A stretch of 39,390 bases of DNA from a virus. The notes under the pieces are model-generated. The model made no database searches and was not told where the DNA came from. It saw nothing but the letters and a program-made list of their open reading frames with translations. This document shows positions 7,991-16,528 of the stretch, in pieces. Each line of letters begins with the position of its first letter. The first letter of the stretch is position 1. Where the stretch lies: the IMG/VR virus record IMGVR_UViG_3300030329_005103, positions 1 through 39,390 of that record, one strand, 5' to 3'. Position numbers and translations under genes: made by a program.

Positions 7991-8434
7991 ATGTCGAAGA
8001 AGATTCATATGGGAGACCGGCTTAAGGTTCGGTACGACGAAGCATGCGGGCCCAAGGGCAGCAAGCTCGAACGTCGTGAAATTTTAGAGCTGGCAGAAAA
8101 AGACCTGGAAACAGAAGGGTCTAGAGTCCCAATCAACGCTCATACGGGCGAGCTCATCGACATCAAAGTCCTCCCAAGCCTCCATGCGGTGATGGAGTGC
8201 GCCTTAGGGGTTATCGATTCCGAGCTTCGCCGGATGCTTCGGACCTCGCAGACGGGAGGGGGCTTAGACCGCCACCAGTCTCAGGCATTTGGTCAGATGA
8301 CTCGCTCATTGGCCCAACTGGTCGGTGTGGACCAGCAACTCAAAGAAAAATCGGAGCTAGAGACGATGAGCGATGAAGACCTCATCAAGTTGGCAGAAAT
8401 AGCGACTAAGCGCCTAGCTGAGGGGGACGAATAA
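7991..8434 (+). CDS. Hypothetical helical protein, possible small terminase subunit
   Basis: A 147-aa, highly charged, helical protein two genes before a GNAT-like gene and three before the large terminase, which is where a small terminase subunit is expected. I cannot see a clear HTH; 'ERREILELAEKDLETEG' (about 27-43) might be part of one, and the C-terminal half is an oligomer-forming-type helix (ETMSDEDLIKLAEIATKRLAEG). AGGGG ribosome site; the stop overlaps the next start in TAATG. Confidence 0.5.
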   Translation: MSKKIHMGDRLKVRYDEACGPKGSKLERREILELAEKDLETEGSRVPINAHTGELIDIKVLPSLHAVMECALGVIDSELRRMLRTSQTGGGLDRHQSQAFGQMTRSLAQLVGVDQQLKEKSELETMSDEDLIKLAEIATKRLAEGDE

Positions 8435-8958
8435 TGCAGCAGGGGCGTAAAGAGTTCCGCGAGGCGTCTGAGAAGTATAACCCTTTGCGAGATTCGGGAA
8501 AATTGCCGGTTTATATCCGTCTCGCAGACAGCGGAGACGCCAGTTTTGTCTATAAGAGCTGGTTAGACTCTTGGTGGGTCCAAAATAAAGACCAGTTCCA
8601 GCCCCTGTTCTACAAGGGACATCGCCAGACTATTGCCCGGCTCATGGAAAACGCAATTACGGTAATTGCCTGCTCCGATGAAGACCCAAATCTGATTTTT
8701 GCGTGGATGTGTGGGCTTAGGACGGCAAATGGTCGCCTAATTATCCATTATTCCTACACCAAAGAGGCGTTTCGCAAATTTGGGCTAGCAAAAACCCTTT
8801 TGAGCTACTTCGAGCACACTAAGGGCGAGCCTATTCTTTGTAGCCACCGAAGTTTTATCTTCCGAGATATTAAGCAACCCTATAACCTGTTTTATGTCCC
8901 GAGCTTGCAACAGCCCGATGGCGTATCAAAGATTGAGAGCGAAGAATGGAGATTGTAG
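8434..8958 (+). CDS. GNAT-fold acetyltransferase-like protein
   Basis: The 174-aa sequence follows the GNAT order: an N-terminal 'YIRLADSGDASFVYKSWLDSW', a central beta strand 'LIFAWMCGLRTANGRLIIHYSYTKEAFRKFGLAKTLLSYF' with the R-x-F-G-L-A turn in place of the usual acetyl-CoA loop, and a C-terminal strand region. Phages often carry such a protein just before the terminase, but its substrate is unknown. It overlaps neighbours by 1 and 13 bases. Confidence 0.6.
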   Translation: MQQGRKEFREASEKYNPLRDSGKLPVYIRLADSGDASFVYKSWLDSWWVQNKDQFQPLFYKGHRQTIARLMENAITVIACSDEDPNLIFAWMCGLRTANGRLIIHYSYTKEAFRKFGLAKTLLSYFEHTKGEPILCSHRSFIFRDIKQPYNLFYVPSLQQPDGVSKIESEEWRL

Positions 8959-9218
8959 CGATTCAGCTTACTGAGGGAGCCCGTAGCGTCCTAAACATGA
9001 GCTTTGTTAGTTCCGAGAACGAGAAGCACCGGGCCATGTATACGATGAAGCATAAAAGCATCGATGGGACGCCTGGTATTCTGCTTCGGCATGAGCAGAA
9101 GGGGGATTATTGGCTCCCTATGACCTCCATCGCCTGGTGTCGTGTGCGGGAGAAGCCAGCGGCAAAGCGGGGTCGTCCTCGCAAGTCGCAGCAGGTTCAA
9201 AGTGAAGCCGCCGCATAA
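8946..9218 (+). CDS. Small protein with AT-hook-like tail, 90 aa
   Basis: The first 65 residues look like a beta domain (MYTMKHKSIDGTPGILLRH); the tail KPAAKRGRPRKS contains an RGRPRK AT-hook-like motif that could touch the DNA minor groove. Located directly before and overlapping the large terminase gene, so a DNA-binding packaging accessory is possible, but this is inferred from position. The ribosome site is weak, typical of coupled translation. Confidence 0.55.
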   Translation: MEIVAIQLTEGARSVLNMSFVSSENEKHRAMYTMKHKSIDGTPGILLRHEQKGDYWLPMTSIAWCRVREKPAAKRGRPRKSQQVQSEAAA

Positions 9219-10665
9219 GGGCCACGATGCCAGGGAGGTTCTTCGCCAGTTCCACAAGCGTTTTGGGGACGTTAAAGATCTGCGCGAAGAATCCTCCAGC
9301 TCCTTAGAGCGGTCTTACCGATGGCAGGAAGACCTTTTTGAGGAGCAGCTCGCCTTTATTAATGACCCGGCATCCTTCAAGACAGCCCTATGCTCGCGTC
9401 GAGCTGGGAAAACCTATGCGAGCTGCTATTATTTGATTGAGACAGCCTCTAAATACCCGGATTCGTTATCGGCATACATTGGTCTAACGCGCAGTTCAGC
9501 TAAGCGACTCATGTGGACTGAGCTGAAAAAGGCGAACCGGAAATATCATATCGGAATGACGTTTAATAACTCTGAATTAATCTGCACTTTTCCAAACGGA
9601 AGCCAGATTGTTTTAACGGGGGCAAACGATGAAGCTGATATTGATAAGTTGCGTGGCTCTGCTTATCGCCTCGTCATTCTTGATGAAGCTGCCAGTTTTG
9701 GCGCGCACATGGAGGAGCTGGTAGAGGAAGTACTCGAGCCAGCCCTAATTGACCACAACGGTGTTCTCGCGATGATTGGTACGCCCAATGCTGCCTGCGC
9801 TGGGATGTTCTTTAAGGCGACGACTGACCCACGGTTTGGGTACAGCAATCACGGGTGGACTATTTTAGACAACCCCCACATCCCGCACGCCCAGGAATGG
9901 CTCGACAAACGAATGAACCAGAAGGGCTGGGATGCTAATCACCCGGTTTATCTTCGAGAGTGGAAGGGCCAATGGATTCGCTCTGACGACTCACTGGTCT
10001 ACAAGTACAATCCCGACAGGAACTTCTACACCGAGCTGCCTCACCATGAGCACGACTTCGATTACATTCTTGGCGTTGACCTTGGATACGAAGATGCGAC
10101 TGCTTTTGTAATTGGCGCTTATTCACGGGATTTGCCCCATTTCTATGTGGTGGACTGTTACAAGCAGACAAAGATGCTGCCTTCGGAAATTGCTGAAAGA
10201 ATTCAAGCCTACAACGAGCAATATCGGTTCACATCAATTGTGGCCGATACGGGTGGTCTTGGTAAGTCGATTGTCGAGGAATTCCGCCAGCGCTGGGCTC
10301 TCCCAATTAGAGCTGCCGAAAAACGGAATAAGGACAGCTATATCGAGCTGATGAACTCCGATCTGGCGTGTGGGCATATCCAGGTTGAGGAGGAGTCACC
10401 GCTTGTTGAGGAGTGGAAACTTCTTCAATGGGATGAAGACCGGCGCAAGGAAGACTCTCGGTTTGAAAACCATTTAAGTGATGCTTGCTTGTATGCCTGG
10501 CGGGAGAGCAAGCACTATACATACGTGGAAGAGCTCGCGCCGCCAAAGCTTGGAACTCCTGAATATTACAAGTCTTTGGAAAGCAAAATATGGCAATCTC
10601 AAGAGAATGCGCTTGCTATTCAGGACACTCAATCATGGTGGGACGAAGAATGGACGCTGAATTAA
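9202..10665 (+). CDS. terL: Terminase large subunit (packaging ATPase/nuclease)
   Basis: Motor that packages DNA into the procapsid at the portal and cuts genome ends. Counting from GTG 9202 (487 aa): Walker A CSRRAGKT (64-71), Walker B VILDEA (158-163), coupling motif around GTPNAACAG, then an RNase-H-like nuclease with Asp residues in GVDLGYE (293), VADTGG (349) and LSDACLYAW (427). The frame is open upstream to GTG 9142; 9202 is preferred because it overlaps the previous gene less, but no strong ribosome site decides it. It overlaps the next small gene. Confidence 0.93.
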   Translation: MKPPHKGHDAREVLRQFHKRFGDVKDLREESSSSLERSYRWQEDLFEEQLAFINDPASFKTALCSRRAGKTYASCYYLIETASKYPDSLSAYIGLTRSSAKRLMWTELKKANRKYHIGMTFNNSELICTFPNGSQIVLTGANDEADIDKLRGSAYRLVILDEAASFGAHMEELVEEVLEPALIDHNGVLAMIGTPNAACAGMFFKATTDPRFGYSNHGWTILDNPHIPHAQEWLDKRMNQKGWDANHPVYLREWKGQWIRSDDSLVYKYNPDRNFYTELPHHEHDFDYILGVDLGYEDATAFVIGAYSRDLPHFYVVDCYKQTKMLPSEIAERIQAYNEQYRFTSIVADTGGLGKSIVEEFRQRWALPIRAAEKRNKDSYIELMNSDLACGHIQVEEESPLVEEWKLLQWDEDRRKEDSRFENHLSDACLYAWRESKHYTYVEELAPPKLGTPEYYKSLESKIWQSQENALAIQDTQSWWDEEWTLN

Positions 10666-10859
10666 AAGAAGCAGTCGAGTTTGCAAAAACACTTGGTGTT
10701 ACTCGAATTGTGTACGAAAGCAGACACGGTGGGCGAGTTGAGGTAGAGTTTGACCAAAGACAAATGGTCGAAAGCGCTATTCCTTCTCAATACCTAGTAA
10801 GCGAAGAAGAGGGTGTTAGTGATGACGACCTTCTCTTTTATTCTTCAGGGGGTAGATGA
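10650..10859 (+). CDS. Hypothetical small acidic protein, 69 aa
   Basis: Lies between terminase and portal genes, overlapping both (16 bases and ATGA). Sequence 'MDAELKEAVEFAKTLGVTRIVYESRHGGRVEVEF' suggests a helix followed by beta strands; the C-terminus is acidic. Start chosen at ATG 10650; upstream in-frame ATGs at 10635 and 10590 lie deeper in the terminase gene. Function unknown; an assembly factor is plausible by position. Confidence 0.6.
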   Translation: MDAELKEAVEFAKTLGVTRIVYESRHGGRVEVEFDQRQMVESAIPSQYLVSEEEGVSDDDLLFYSSGGR

Positions 10860-12736
10860 TGAAGTACTGGTGGACATACGCGGATGACGCCCACGAAGAA
10901 GTAATGGGGCTCTACGAGGCAATCAAAGAAGACCAAGAGTACCGCAAAGACGATAATTTGAAGCATTTGCGTCTTTACGGGAATTATTACCACTCAGGCT
11001 TAAACCATTCGCAGTATTCTCGCCCAGTCTCAGTGGGCATGCAGCACAGAGTTACCCTGAACGTAATTCAGTCTATGTGCGATACGGTTGCTGCCAAAAT
11101 TGCCAAGAATAAGCCAAAGGCTACTTTTCTTACTTCTGGTGGTGATTACCGGATGCAGCGCAAAGCAAAGCTTTTAGACAAGTTTTGTGAGGGGCAGTTT
11201 TACTCAACAAACATCTACAACATTATGCCAAGGGTGTTTTTGGATGCCTGTGTTTTCGGGACAGGCATTATGAAGATTTTTGAGTATGACGGAAAAATAA
11301 AGTGCGAACGGGTTTTTCCCGATGAGATTGTTGTTGATGACCGAGAGTCGGTTTATGGCGAGCCCCGTCAGTTATTCCAGGTAAAGTATGTTGATAGGAA
11401 CGTCCTTGAGAACATTTACCCGGAGTATAAAGATGCAATACGCAGCGCACCGAGTCCCGAAAATGATAACTCGGGCCACCGGGAATCAAATCAAATTATT
11501 TGCGTTGAGGCGTTCCACCTACCATCGGGTGAAGGTTCCGGGGATGGTCGCCACTGCATTTGCATTGACGGCGCTACACTCGTCAACGAAGACTACGAGC
11601 GGCCTTACTTTCCGTTCGTGTTTATCCGGTGGACCGAGCGTCTTCTCGGCTTCTACGGGCAAGGCCTTGCAGAACAACTAACTGGCGTGCAGCTTGAAAT
11701 TAATAAGCTGCTTTACAACATCCAAGAGCAAATGCACCTGGCAAAGCCAAAGGTTTTTGTTGAAGCTGGTTCAAAGATTTCAAAGGCGCATTTAAACAAC
11801 GAGACATGGGGAGTTATCGAGTACCGGGGCTCTCCTCCTCAGTTTTTTGTGCCTAAAACGGTTTCAGGGGAAATATTTTCTCACCTAGACCGGTTATTCA
11901 ATAGAGCTTACGAGATTACTGGTGTTAGCCAGCTCGCTGCGCAATCCAAGAAACCTGCTGGCCTTGAGTCAGGCGTAGCTCTTCGAGAATTCCAAGACAT
12001 TGAGACTGAGCGCTTTATGCTTACTGCCCAGCAGTACGAAAAGGCCTTTCTCGACGCAGCGCGCCAGATGATTGATATCGCCCGTGAGGTTCACCTTCGA
12101 GGTGATTCTTATGAGGTTATCAGCCAGGGTGATAAGAACATCGAGAAGATTAAGTGGAAGGATATTGACCTCGACGAGGATCAATACGCCATGAAGATCT
12201 ATCCTACCAGCCTCCTCCCGACTACTCCTGCGGCAAAATTGCAGAAGGTTATCGAGATGTTACAGGCTGGGATGCTCTCCCAGCAGGAGGCTCGAGGTTT
12301 ACTCGATTATCCGGACCTAGAAGCGGTGAACAATATTGCCACGGCAGCTAGGGACGATATTCACATGCTGCTAGAGCAGATGCTTGAAAAAGGCGTCTAT
12401 GTTCCGCCGGAGCCATTCAGTGATCTTGAGCTAAGTATTCGAGTTATTCAATCAGCCTATCTAAGAGCTAAGATTAACGGAGTTCCCGAAGAGCGGCTCG
12501 ATTTACTCCGCCGATACATCGAGGATTGCGTAAATCTGCTTACTCAAATGCAGATTGAAGCCCAAGAAGCGCAAATGGCTGCCCAGCAACAGCAGTTGCA
12601 AGCAGAGCAGGGCCCGCAAACGGGAGCGGATGAGCTTCCTATGCCAAGCGGGGCAACGCCCGCAGGGCTTGATGACCAAACACTAGAAGCAGAGGCAATG
12701 ATGGCAGAGGGTGAACAAGCCCTGGCCCCAATGTAG
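10856..12736 (+). CDS. Portal protein
   Basis: A 626-aa product directly after the terminase and before scaffold and capsid genes. Podovirus-type portal features: an N-terminal 'YNGNYY'-like helix region, 'NVIQSMCDTVAAKIAKNKPKA' (about 70-90), the wing/stem segment 'ITGVSQLAAQSKKPAGLESGVALREFQD' and a Gln-rich C-terminal tail (MQIEAQEAQMAAQQQQLQ) typical of the barrel. It would form the dodecameric channel at the unique vertex. Tandem ATGATG start with AGGGGG upstream. Confidence 0.9.
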   Translation: MMKYWWTYADDAHEEVMGLYEAIKEDQEYRKDDNLKHLRLYGNYYHSGLNHSQYSRPVSVGMQHRVTLNVIQSMCDTVAAKIAKNKPKATFLTSGGDYRMQRKAKLLDKFCEGQFYSTNIYNIMPRVFLDACVFGTGIMKIFEYDGKIKCERVFPDEIVVDDRESVYGEPRQLFQVKYVDRNVLENIYPEYKDAIRSAPSPENDNSGHRESNQIICVEAFHLPSGEGSGDGRHCICIDGATLVNEDYERPYFPFVFIRWTERLLGFYGQGLAEQLTGVQLEINKLLYNIQEQMHLAKPKVFVEAGSKISKAHLNNETWGVIEYRGSPPQFFVPKTVSGEIFSHLDRLFNRAYEITGVSQLAAQSKKPAGLESGVALREFQDIETERFMLTAQQYEKAFLDAARQMIDIAREVHLRGDSYEVISQGDKNIEKIKWKDIDLDEDQYAMKIYPTSLLPTTPAAKLQKVIEMLQAGMLSQQEARGLLDYPDLEAVNNIATAARDDIHMLLEQMLEKGVYVPPEPFSDLELSIRVIQSAYLRAKINGVPEERLDLLRRYIEDCVNLLTQMQIEAQEAQMAAQQQQLQAEQGPQTGADELPMPSGATPAGLDDQTLEAEAMMAEGEQALAPM

Positions 12737-12744
12737 GAGATATT

Positions 12745-13599
12745 ATGAGTGACGAAGTTGCAGTAGACGCCGCAGTAGAAGAAGCCACCGCAGAGGCACC
12801 AGAACAAGAAGCTCCAGCTGCTGATCCACCACCGGATTTTTCAGCTCAATTTGCCGCGCTAGCTCGAAAAGAGTCTGCATTTCGGCAACAGCAAGAGTCG
12901 GCAAAGAATAAAGACTCAGAAATCGAAGAATTAAAAGCCCGCATTGCTGATTTTGAGTCTCGTGGAGGCCTGGCAAAAAAAGACCCAGTGGCTTTTCTCA
13001 AAAAAGCAGGGGTTGATATAAAAGACCTGTTACATCAAGACCTTAACGGTGAGTTGCCAATTGAAACGCAGCTTACCCACCGGCTTGAAATGCTTGAAAA
13101 GCAAAATTCCGAATTACTTGAGCGGCTTGAAGGTGAAAAAAAGACTGCCACAGAGCAGAAAGAGCAAGCCGAATGGCAACAATTTGTTGACCAAGTAAAT
13201 AAATTCGTCGAGAATGAGGATAAATATGAGCTAATTCGTGCAGGCAATATGCAGTGGATGGTTCCTGAACTTATGAGGGACTTTTTTAATAAGCAGGGCA
13301 AAGAAATTACCGCCCAGCAAGCTGCTGACCTGGTTGAAGAAAGCTTAATGGAGTCGCTGTCGGGCTACTTTGGTAGCAGTAAGTTGCAAGAGAAGTTTCG
13401 AGGCGCAATGAGCGCCCAAGAGCCGTCGCAGGAAGGCTTGGCCGAAGTTGCAGAGGAAAAGCCCAAAAGGGCTAAAGAACGGCCTAAAACTTTGACTAAC
13501 GAACTAGCTTCGGGGCAAACCGAGAAGAGCACTGGTCTGCTTTCTCGTGAGGAGTCTCTGGAGCGTATTGCACGAATGCTGGAAAATCCGGCTTCGTGA
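12745..13599 (+). CDS. Scaffolding protein
   Basis: A 284-aa acidic, Glu/Gln/Ala-rich protein with a low-complexity N-terminus (EEATAEAPEQEAPAADPPPD), long predicted coiled coils (about 40-70 and 110-145) and a charged C-terminal helix. Placed between portal and major capsid genes, the standard scaffold position. It should drive procapsid assembly and leave before or during packaging. No protease domain seen. Confidence 0.82.
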   Translation: MSDEVAVDAAVEEATAEAPEQEAPAADPPPDFSAQFAALARKESAFRQQQESAKNKDSEIEELKARIADFESRGGLAKKDPVAFLKKAGVDIKDLLHQDLNGELPIETQLTHRLEMLEKQNSELLERLEGEKKTATEQKEQAEWQQFVDQVNKFVENEDKYELIRAGNMQWMVPELMRDFFNKQGKEITAQQAADLVEESLMESLSGYFGSSKLQEKFRGAMSAQEPSQEGLAEVAEEKPKRAKERPKTLTNELASGQTEKSTGLLSREESLERIARMLENPAS

Positions 13600-13613
13600 A
13601 GAGGTAACTTGCG

Positions 13614-14888
13614 ATGGCAGCTTTGACTTTAGCTTCAGGGGCTTCAACTACGCCTACGGTATATAATATCGACGGTGCCCTTAAAGAGCATTACAAACCG
13701 CAGCGAATCAAGGAGATGACCTACAAAAACAATCCCTTGCTTGCGCTAATGCCCAAATATGAAAAATTTGGTGGTGAAAACCTTCCAATTCCAATCATTG
13801 TAACTGGGCCTCAGCGACGTAGTGCTGACTTTTCTTCTGGGCAGGGCAATGCTTCTACTTCAGAAATTCGTCAGTTCTTGCTAACGCGTTCTAAGGATTA
13901 TTCCTTCGCTCAAATTTCACATGAAGCGATTCGGGCCAGTGCGTCAAACACTGATGCGTTTGTTCGGTACGCGACCATGGAGATTGACGGGGCAATCCAC
14001 AGCCTTAAACGGTCTCTTGCAGTAGCAATGTACCGCGATGGTACTGGCTCTATTGGAACAGTTGCTGGCGATGACGCGGCTGGTGGTGATCCTGATGGTT
14101 CTTTGACTACAATCTACCTAGCCGACGCGGCCGACATTACCAACTTTGAAGTTGGAATGAAGATTGAGTTTTATGCAAACTCAGGCGGCGCTCCTAGCGG
14201 TAGTGCCCGAGGCGGTACCACTGCAACCATTTCAAAAGTAAGCCGAGGCGGAACACAGCCTTTTATTACTTTTAGCGCAACTACTCATGCAGATATTGCC
14301 GTTGGTGACCACTTGGTCCAGTACGGTGATAAAGACGCCAAAATGAAGGGTCTTGAAGCATGGGTTCCTTCTTCAGCTCCTTCCGCGTCACCGTTTTTTA
14401 ACGTTGACCGCACAGCGGACACTACGCGTCTCGGCGGAGTGCGCTTTGACGGGTCTTCTTTGCCAATCGAAGAGGCCCTTATCGGGGGTGCTTCAGAGAT
14501 TGCGCGAGAGGGTGGCGCTCCTGACCATGTTTTTATGGACTTTGCGTCTTATGCAAACCTTGAAAAGGCTCTTGGGTCCAAGGTTCAGTATGACAAAGTG
14601 GCATCAAATGATGCTGACGTTGGCTTTGACGCTCTTGTGGTTAACGGCCCTCGTGGTCGAATGAAGGTTATTCCTGACCACAACTGCCAGCCAAACGTGG
14701 CATGGATGCTTCAGCTTGATACTTGGAGCCTTAACTCCCTAGGTGCAGCTCCACAGATTCTCAATGCTGATGACGCAGGGCAGATGCTTCGGGTTTACAA
14801 CGCAGATGCGTACGAGGTCCGGGTTGGATTCTATGGAAACGTAGCCTGTACGGCTCCTGGGTACAACTGCCGAATCGCATTGGCATAA
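13614..14888 (+). CDS. Major capsid protein
   Basis: A 424-aa protein right after the scaffold, with AGAGGTAA ribosome site. N-terminal 'YKNNPLLALMPKYEKFGGENLPIPIIVTGPQ' followed by 'ALAVAMYRDGTG'-like and 'VFMDFASYANLEKAL' segments matches the pattern of HK97-fold capsid proteins in podoviruses and related phages (N-arm, E-loop, P- and A-domain order). Length and position agree. Confidence 0.88.
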   Translation: MAALTLASGASTTPTVYNIDGALKEHYKPQRIKEMTYKNNPLLALMPKYEKFGGENLPIPIIVTGPQRRSADFSSGQGNASTSEIRQFLLTRSKDYSFAQISHEAIRASASNTDAFVRYATMEIDGAIHSLKRSLAVAMYRDGTGSIGTVAGDDAAGGDPDGSLTTIYLADAADITNFEVGMKIEFYANSGGAPSGSARGGTTATISKVSRGGTQPFITFSATTHADIAVGDHLVQYGDKDAKMKGLEAWVPSSAPSASPFFNVDRTADTTRLGGVRFDGSSLPIEEALIGGASEIAREGGAPDHVFMDFASYANLEKALGSKVQYDKVASNDADVGFDALVVNGPRGRMKVIPDHNCQPNVAWMLQLDTWSLNSLGAAPQILNADDAGQMLRVYNADAYEVRVGFYGNVACTAPGYNCRIALA

Positions 14889-14914
14889 TTTAGGCTCAGA
14901 AAGGAGAATAAGTT

Positions 14915-15271
14915 ATGGCGAATCGTGATTTTAAAGACGTGCAAGCGCTAGAGCGCGAGGTGAAAATCCTCGCGTTTCGCTTGACCGGCATTAACGCAGG
15001 AACGCCTGTGGCCACCCCTAACACGGGTATTGCAAGCGTTGCTCAGGCTGGCGGCGATATTACAATCACCTTGGAAGATAAATACAGCTCACTGTTGTCT
15101 TGTCAGCTTACGCTCGGTGCAACTGACGGAGTTGTTGCGAGCGGGGTTGCTGCTTATCAGACAGACACTGTGTCGACGACCAAGACTGTTGTGATTGATA
15201 CCGCAGGTTCTCCGGATGGCAACGACACACTAGATGTGGCGTTGTTTCTAAAGAACAGCAGCGTGACGTAA
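14915..15271 (+). CDS. Small head-associated protein, possible decoration or head fibre protein
   Basis: A 118-aa product with an N-terminal helix (FKDVQALEREVKILAFRLTG) and a beta-rich Thr/Val/Asp C-terminal part. Strong AAGGAG site. Position next to the major capsid gene and the helix-plus-beta design suggest a capsid surface protein. No family assigned with certainty. Confidence 0.6.
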   Translation: MANRDFKDVQALEREVKILAFRLTGINAGTPVATPNTGIASVAQAGGDITITLEDKYSSLLSCQLTLGATDGVVASGVAAYQTDTVSTTKTVVIDTAGSPDGNDTLDVALFLKNSSVT

Positions 15272-15272
15272 G

Positions 15273-15476
15273 ATGCCCAAGGGTAACTTAGCGCTAATGG
15301 TCTTGGAAAAGGCCAAGCAGAAATACGGCGAATCCGAAGAACCGGATACGAAAAACGTCGGCAAGAGTGAGGCTTCAAAAAAGGTGATGTCTGCCTTTCA
15401 AAGCGGTGACTCTGACGCACTGGGTGATGCACTCGGTGAGTTTTTTGATATCCATTCTTCTGGTTCAATGGATTGA
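15273..15476 (+). CDS. Hypothetical small protein, 67 aa
   Basis: Charged helical peptide ('VLEKAKQKYGESEEPDT', 'SALGDALGEFFDI'-like end). It begins one base after the previous stop with only a weak ribosome site, so probably coupled. Followed by the strong UUCG hairpin at 15479. Function unknown; part of the head gene cluster. Confidence 0.55.
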   Translation: MPKGNLALMVLEKAKQKYGESEEPDTKNVGKSEASKKVMSAFQSGDSDALGDALGEFFDIHSSGSMD

Positions 15477-15478
15477 TC

Positions 15479-15500
15479 GAGGGGGGCTTCGGCCCCCCTC
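15479..15500 (+). other. UUCG-capped GC hairpin between head genes
   Basis: GAGGGGGGC (15479-15487) pairs perfectly with GCCCCCCTC (15492-15500) around TTCG, the very stable UUCG tetraloop. No T-run follows; the next gene's ribosome site (GAGGGGG) starts soon after. It may act as an RNA processing or stability element, or a partial terminator that sets the ratio of capsid to connector proteins. Confidence 0.8.
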
Positions 15501-15515
15501 AATCGAGGGGGTAAC

Positions 15516-16193
15516 GTGGCCACTTATCTTGAATCAGAACTGCGCAACCGTGTCCGCCGAATGGCAGACATGGAGAATTCTACCTTTGTAACGGATGCCG
15601 AGCTTCGCGATTACCTCAATATGGCGATGGCGGAGCTCCACGATATCCTGGTCGAAAAGTACGAAGATTATTACATAAAAAGCGTTACTCTCGACCTTTC
15701 GAGCGGTGATGAGCTTAACCTTCCCGATGACTTCTACAAGGTTCTTGGGGTGGATATGGAGTCTGGCGGCTCCACGTATTCTCTCAAGAACTACTCTTTT
15801 AATGAGCGGAACATGTACAAGGCTGACCCTGTTCACGGGTTAGACCCATCCGCATCAACCCGCTACCACATTCAAGGGACAAAGATTAAGTTTATCCCTG
15901 AGAATGCTACGGGCACACCGACGCTTTATTACGTCCCTACACCCGTCCAGTTCAAAGAAACCGGCCCAGACCAAGTAGAGTCTATTATTCCCGGCTACGA
16001 GGAGTACATCGTCATTACGGCGGCTATACAGTGCCTAATGAAGGAAGAAAGCGATGTCAGGGTTCACATGGCAAGAAAGGCTGAAGTAAAGGCCCGAATA
16101 GAGTCTTCTGCCGGAAAAAGAAATGCTGGTGACTCTTACGCAATAACGGATGTTAATGTTGGAGCACAATCTTTGGGCCGAATGTATTTCTGA
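15516..16193 (+). CDS. Head-tail adaptor / connector protein
   Basis: A 225-aa protein with GTG start behind GAGGGGG. N-terminal helices 'LESELRNRVRRMADMENSTFVTDAELRDYLNMAMAELHDIL' and the later 'PGYEEYIVITAAIQCLMKEESD' match podovirus adaptor proteins that dock under the portal, a role like that of P22 gp4 or T7 gp11. Position after the capsid genes agrees. Assigned by pattern, not by search. Confidence 0.7.
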   Translation: MATYLESELRNRVRRMADMENSTFVTDAELRDYLNMAMAELHDILVEKYEDYYIKSVTLDLSSGDELNLPDDFYKVLGVDMESGGSTYSLKNYSFNERNMYKADPVHGLDPSASTRYHIQGTKIKFIPENATGTPTLYYVPTPVQFKETGPDQVESIIPGYEEYIVITAAIQCLMKEESDVRVHMARKAEVKARIESSAGKRNAGDSYAITDVNVGAQSLGRMYF

Positions 16194-16201
16194 GGTAATT
16201 T

Positions 16202-16528
16202 ATGCCGTCAAGAATAGCGCCACATCCTAACTTCCCCACTGGCGAGCCAGGCCAGGACATCTCTCAGCGTCTAACTGGGGATGCGATCAGGAGTCTTCGG
16301 GAAATCCCCATCTTGAACGGAGTCTTGCTCGAGGATGTGGCGCTTTTGTCCGCATCAGCTACGCGGGTTTACCACAACCTGGGCAGGGCTTATCGGGGCT
16401 ACATTGTTGTTTCCAACAATAAGTCCTCTGTTGTGCATGTTGATGATTCTGCCGATACTGACCCGACAAAGTATATCCCATTAAAAAGCCCCAGTTTGAA
16501 TTCAACCGTTAGCCTGTGGGTGTTTTAA
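16202..16528 (+). CDS. Small virion protein, 108 aa
   Basis: Sits between adaptor and large tail protein. Contains a beta pattern 'RVYHNLGRAYRGYIVVSNN' and 'STVSLWVF', which resembles short fibre- or spike-attachment proteins. GAGGTAA site; the TAA overlaps the next ATG by one base (TAATG). Function inferred only from position. Confidence 0.55.
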   Translation: MPSRIAPHPNFPTGEPGQDISQRLTGDAIRSLREIPILNGVLLEDVALLSASATRVYHNLGRAYRGYIVVSNNKSSVVHVDDSADTDPTKYIPLKSPSLNSTVSLWVF

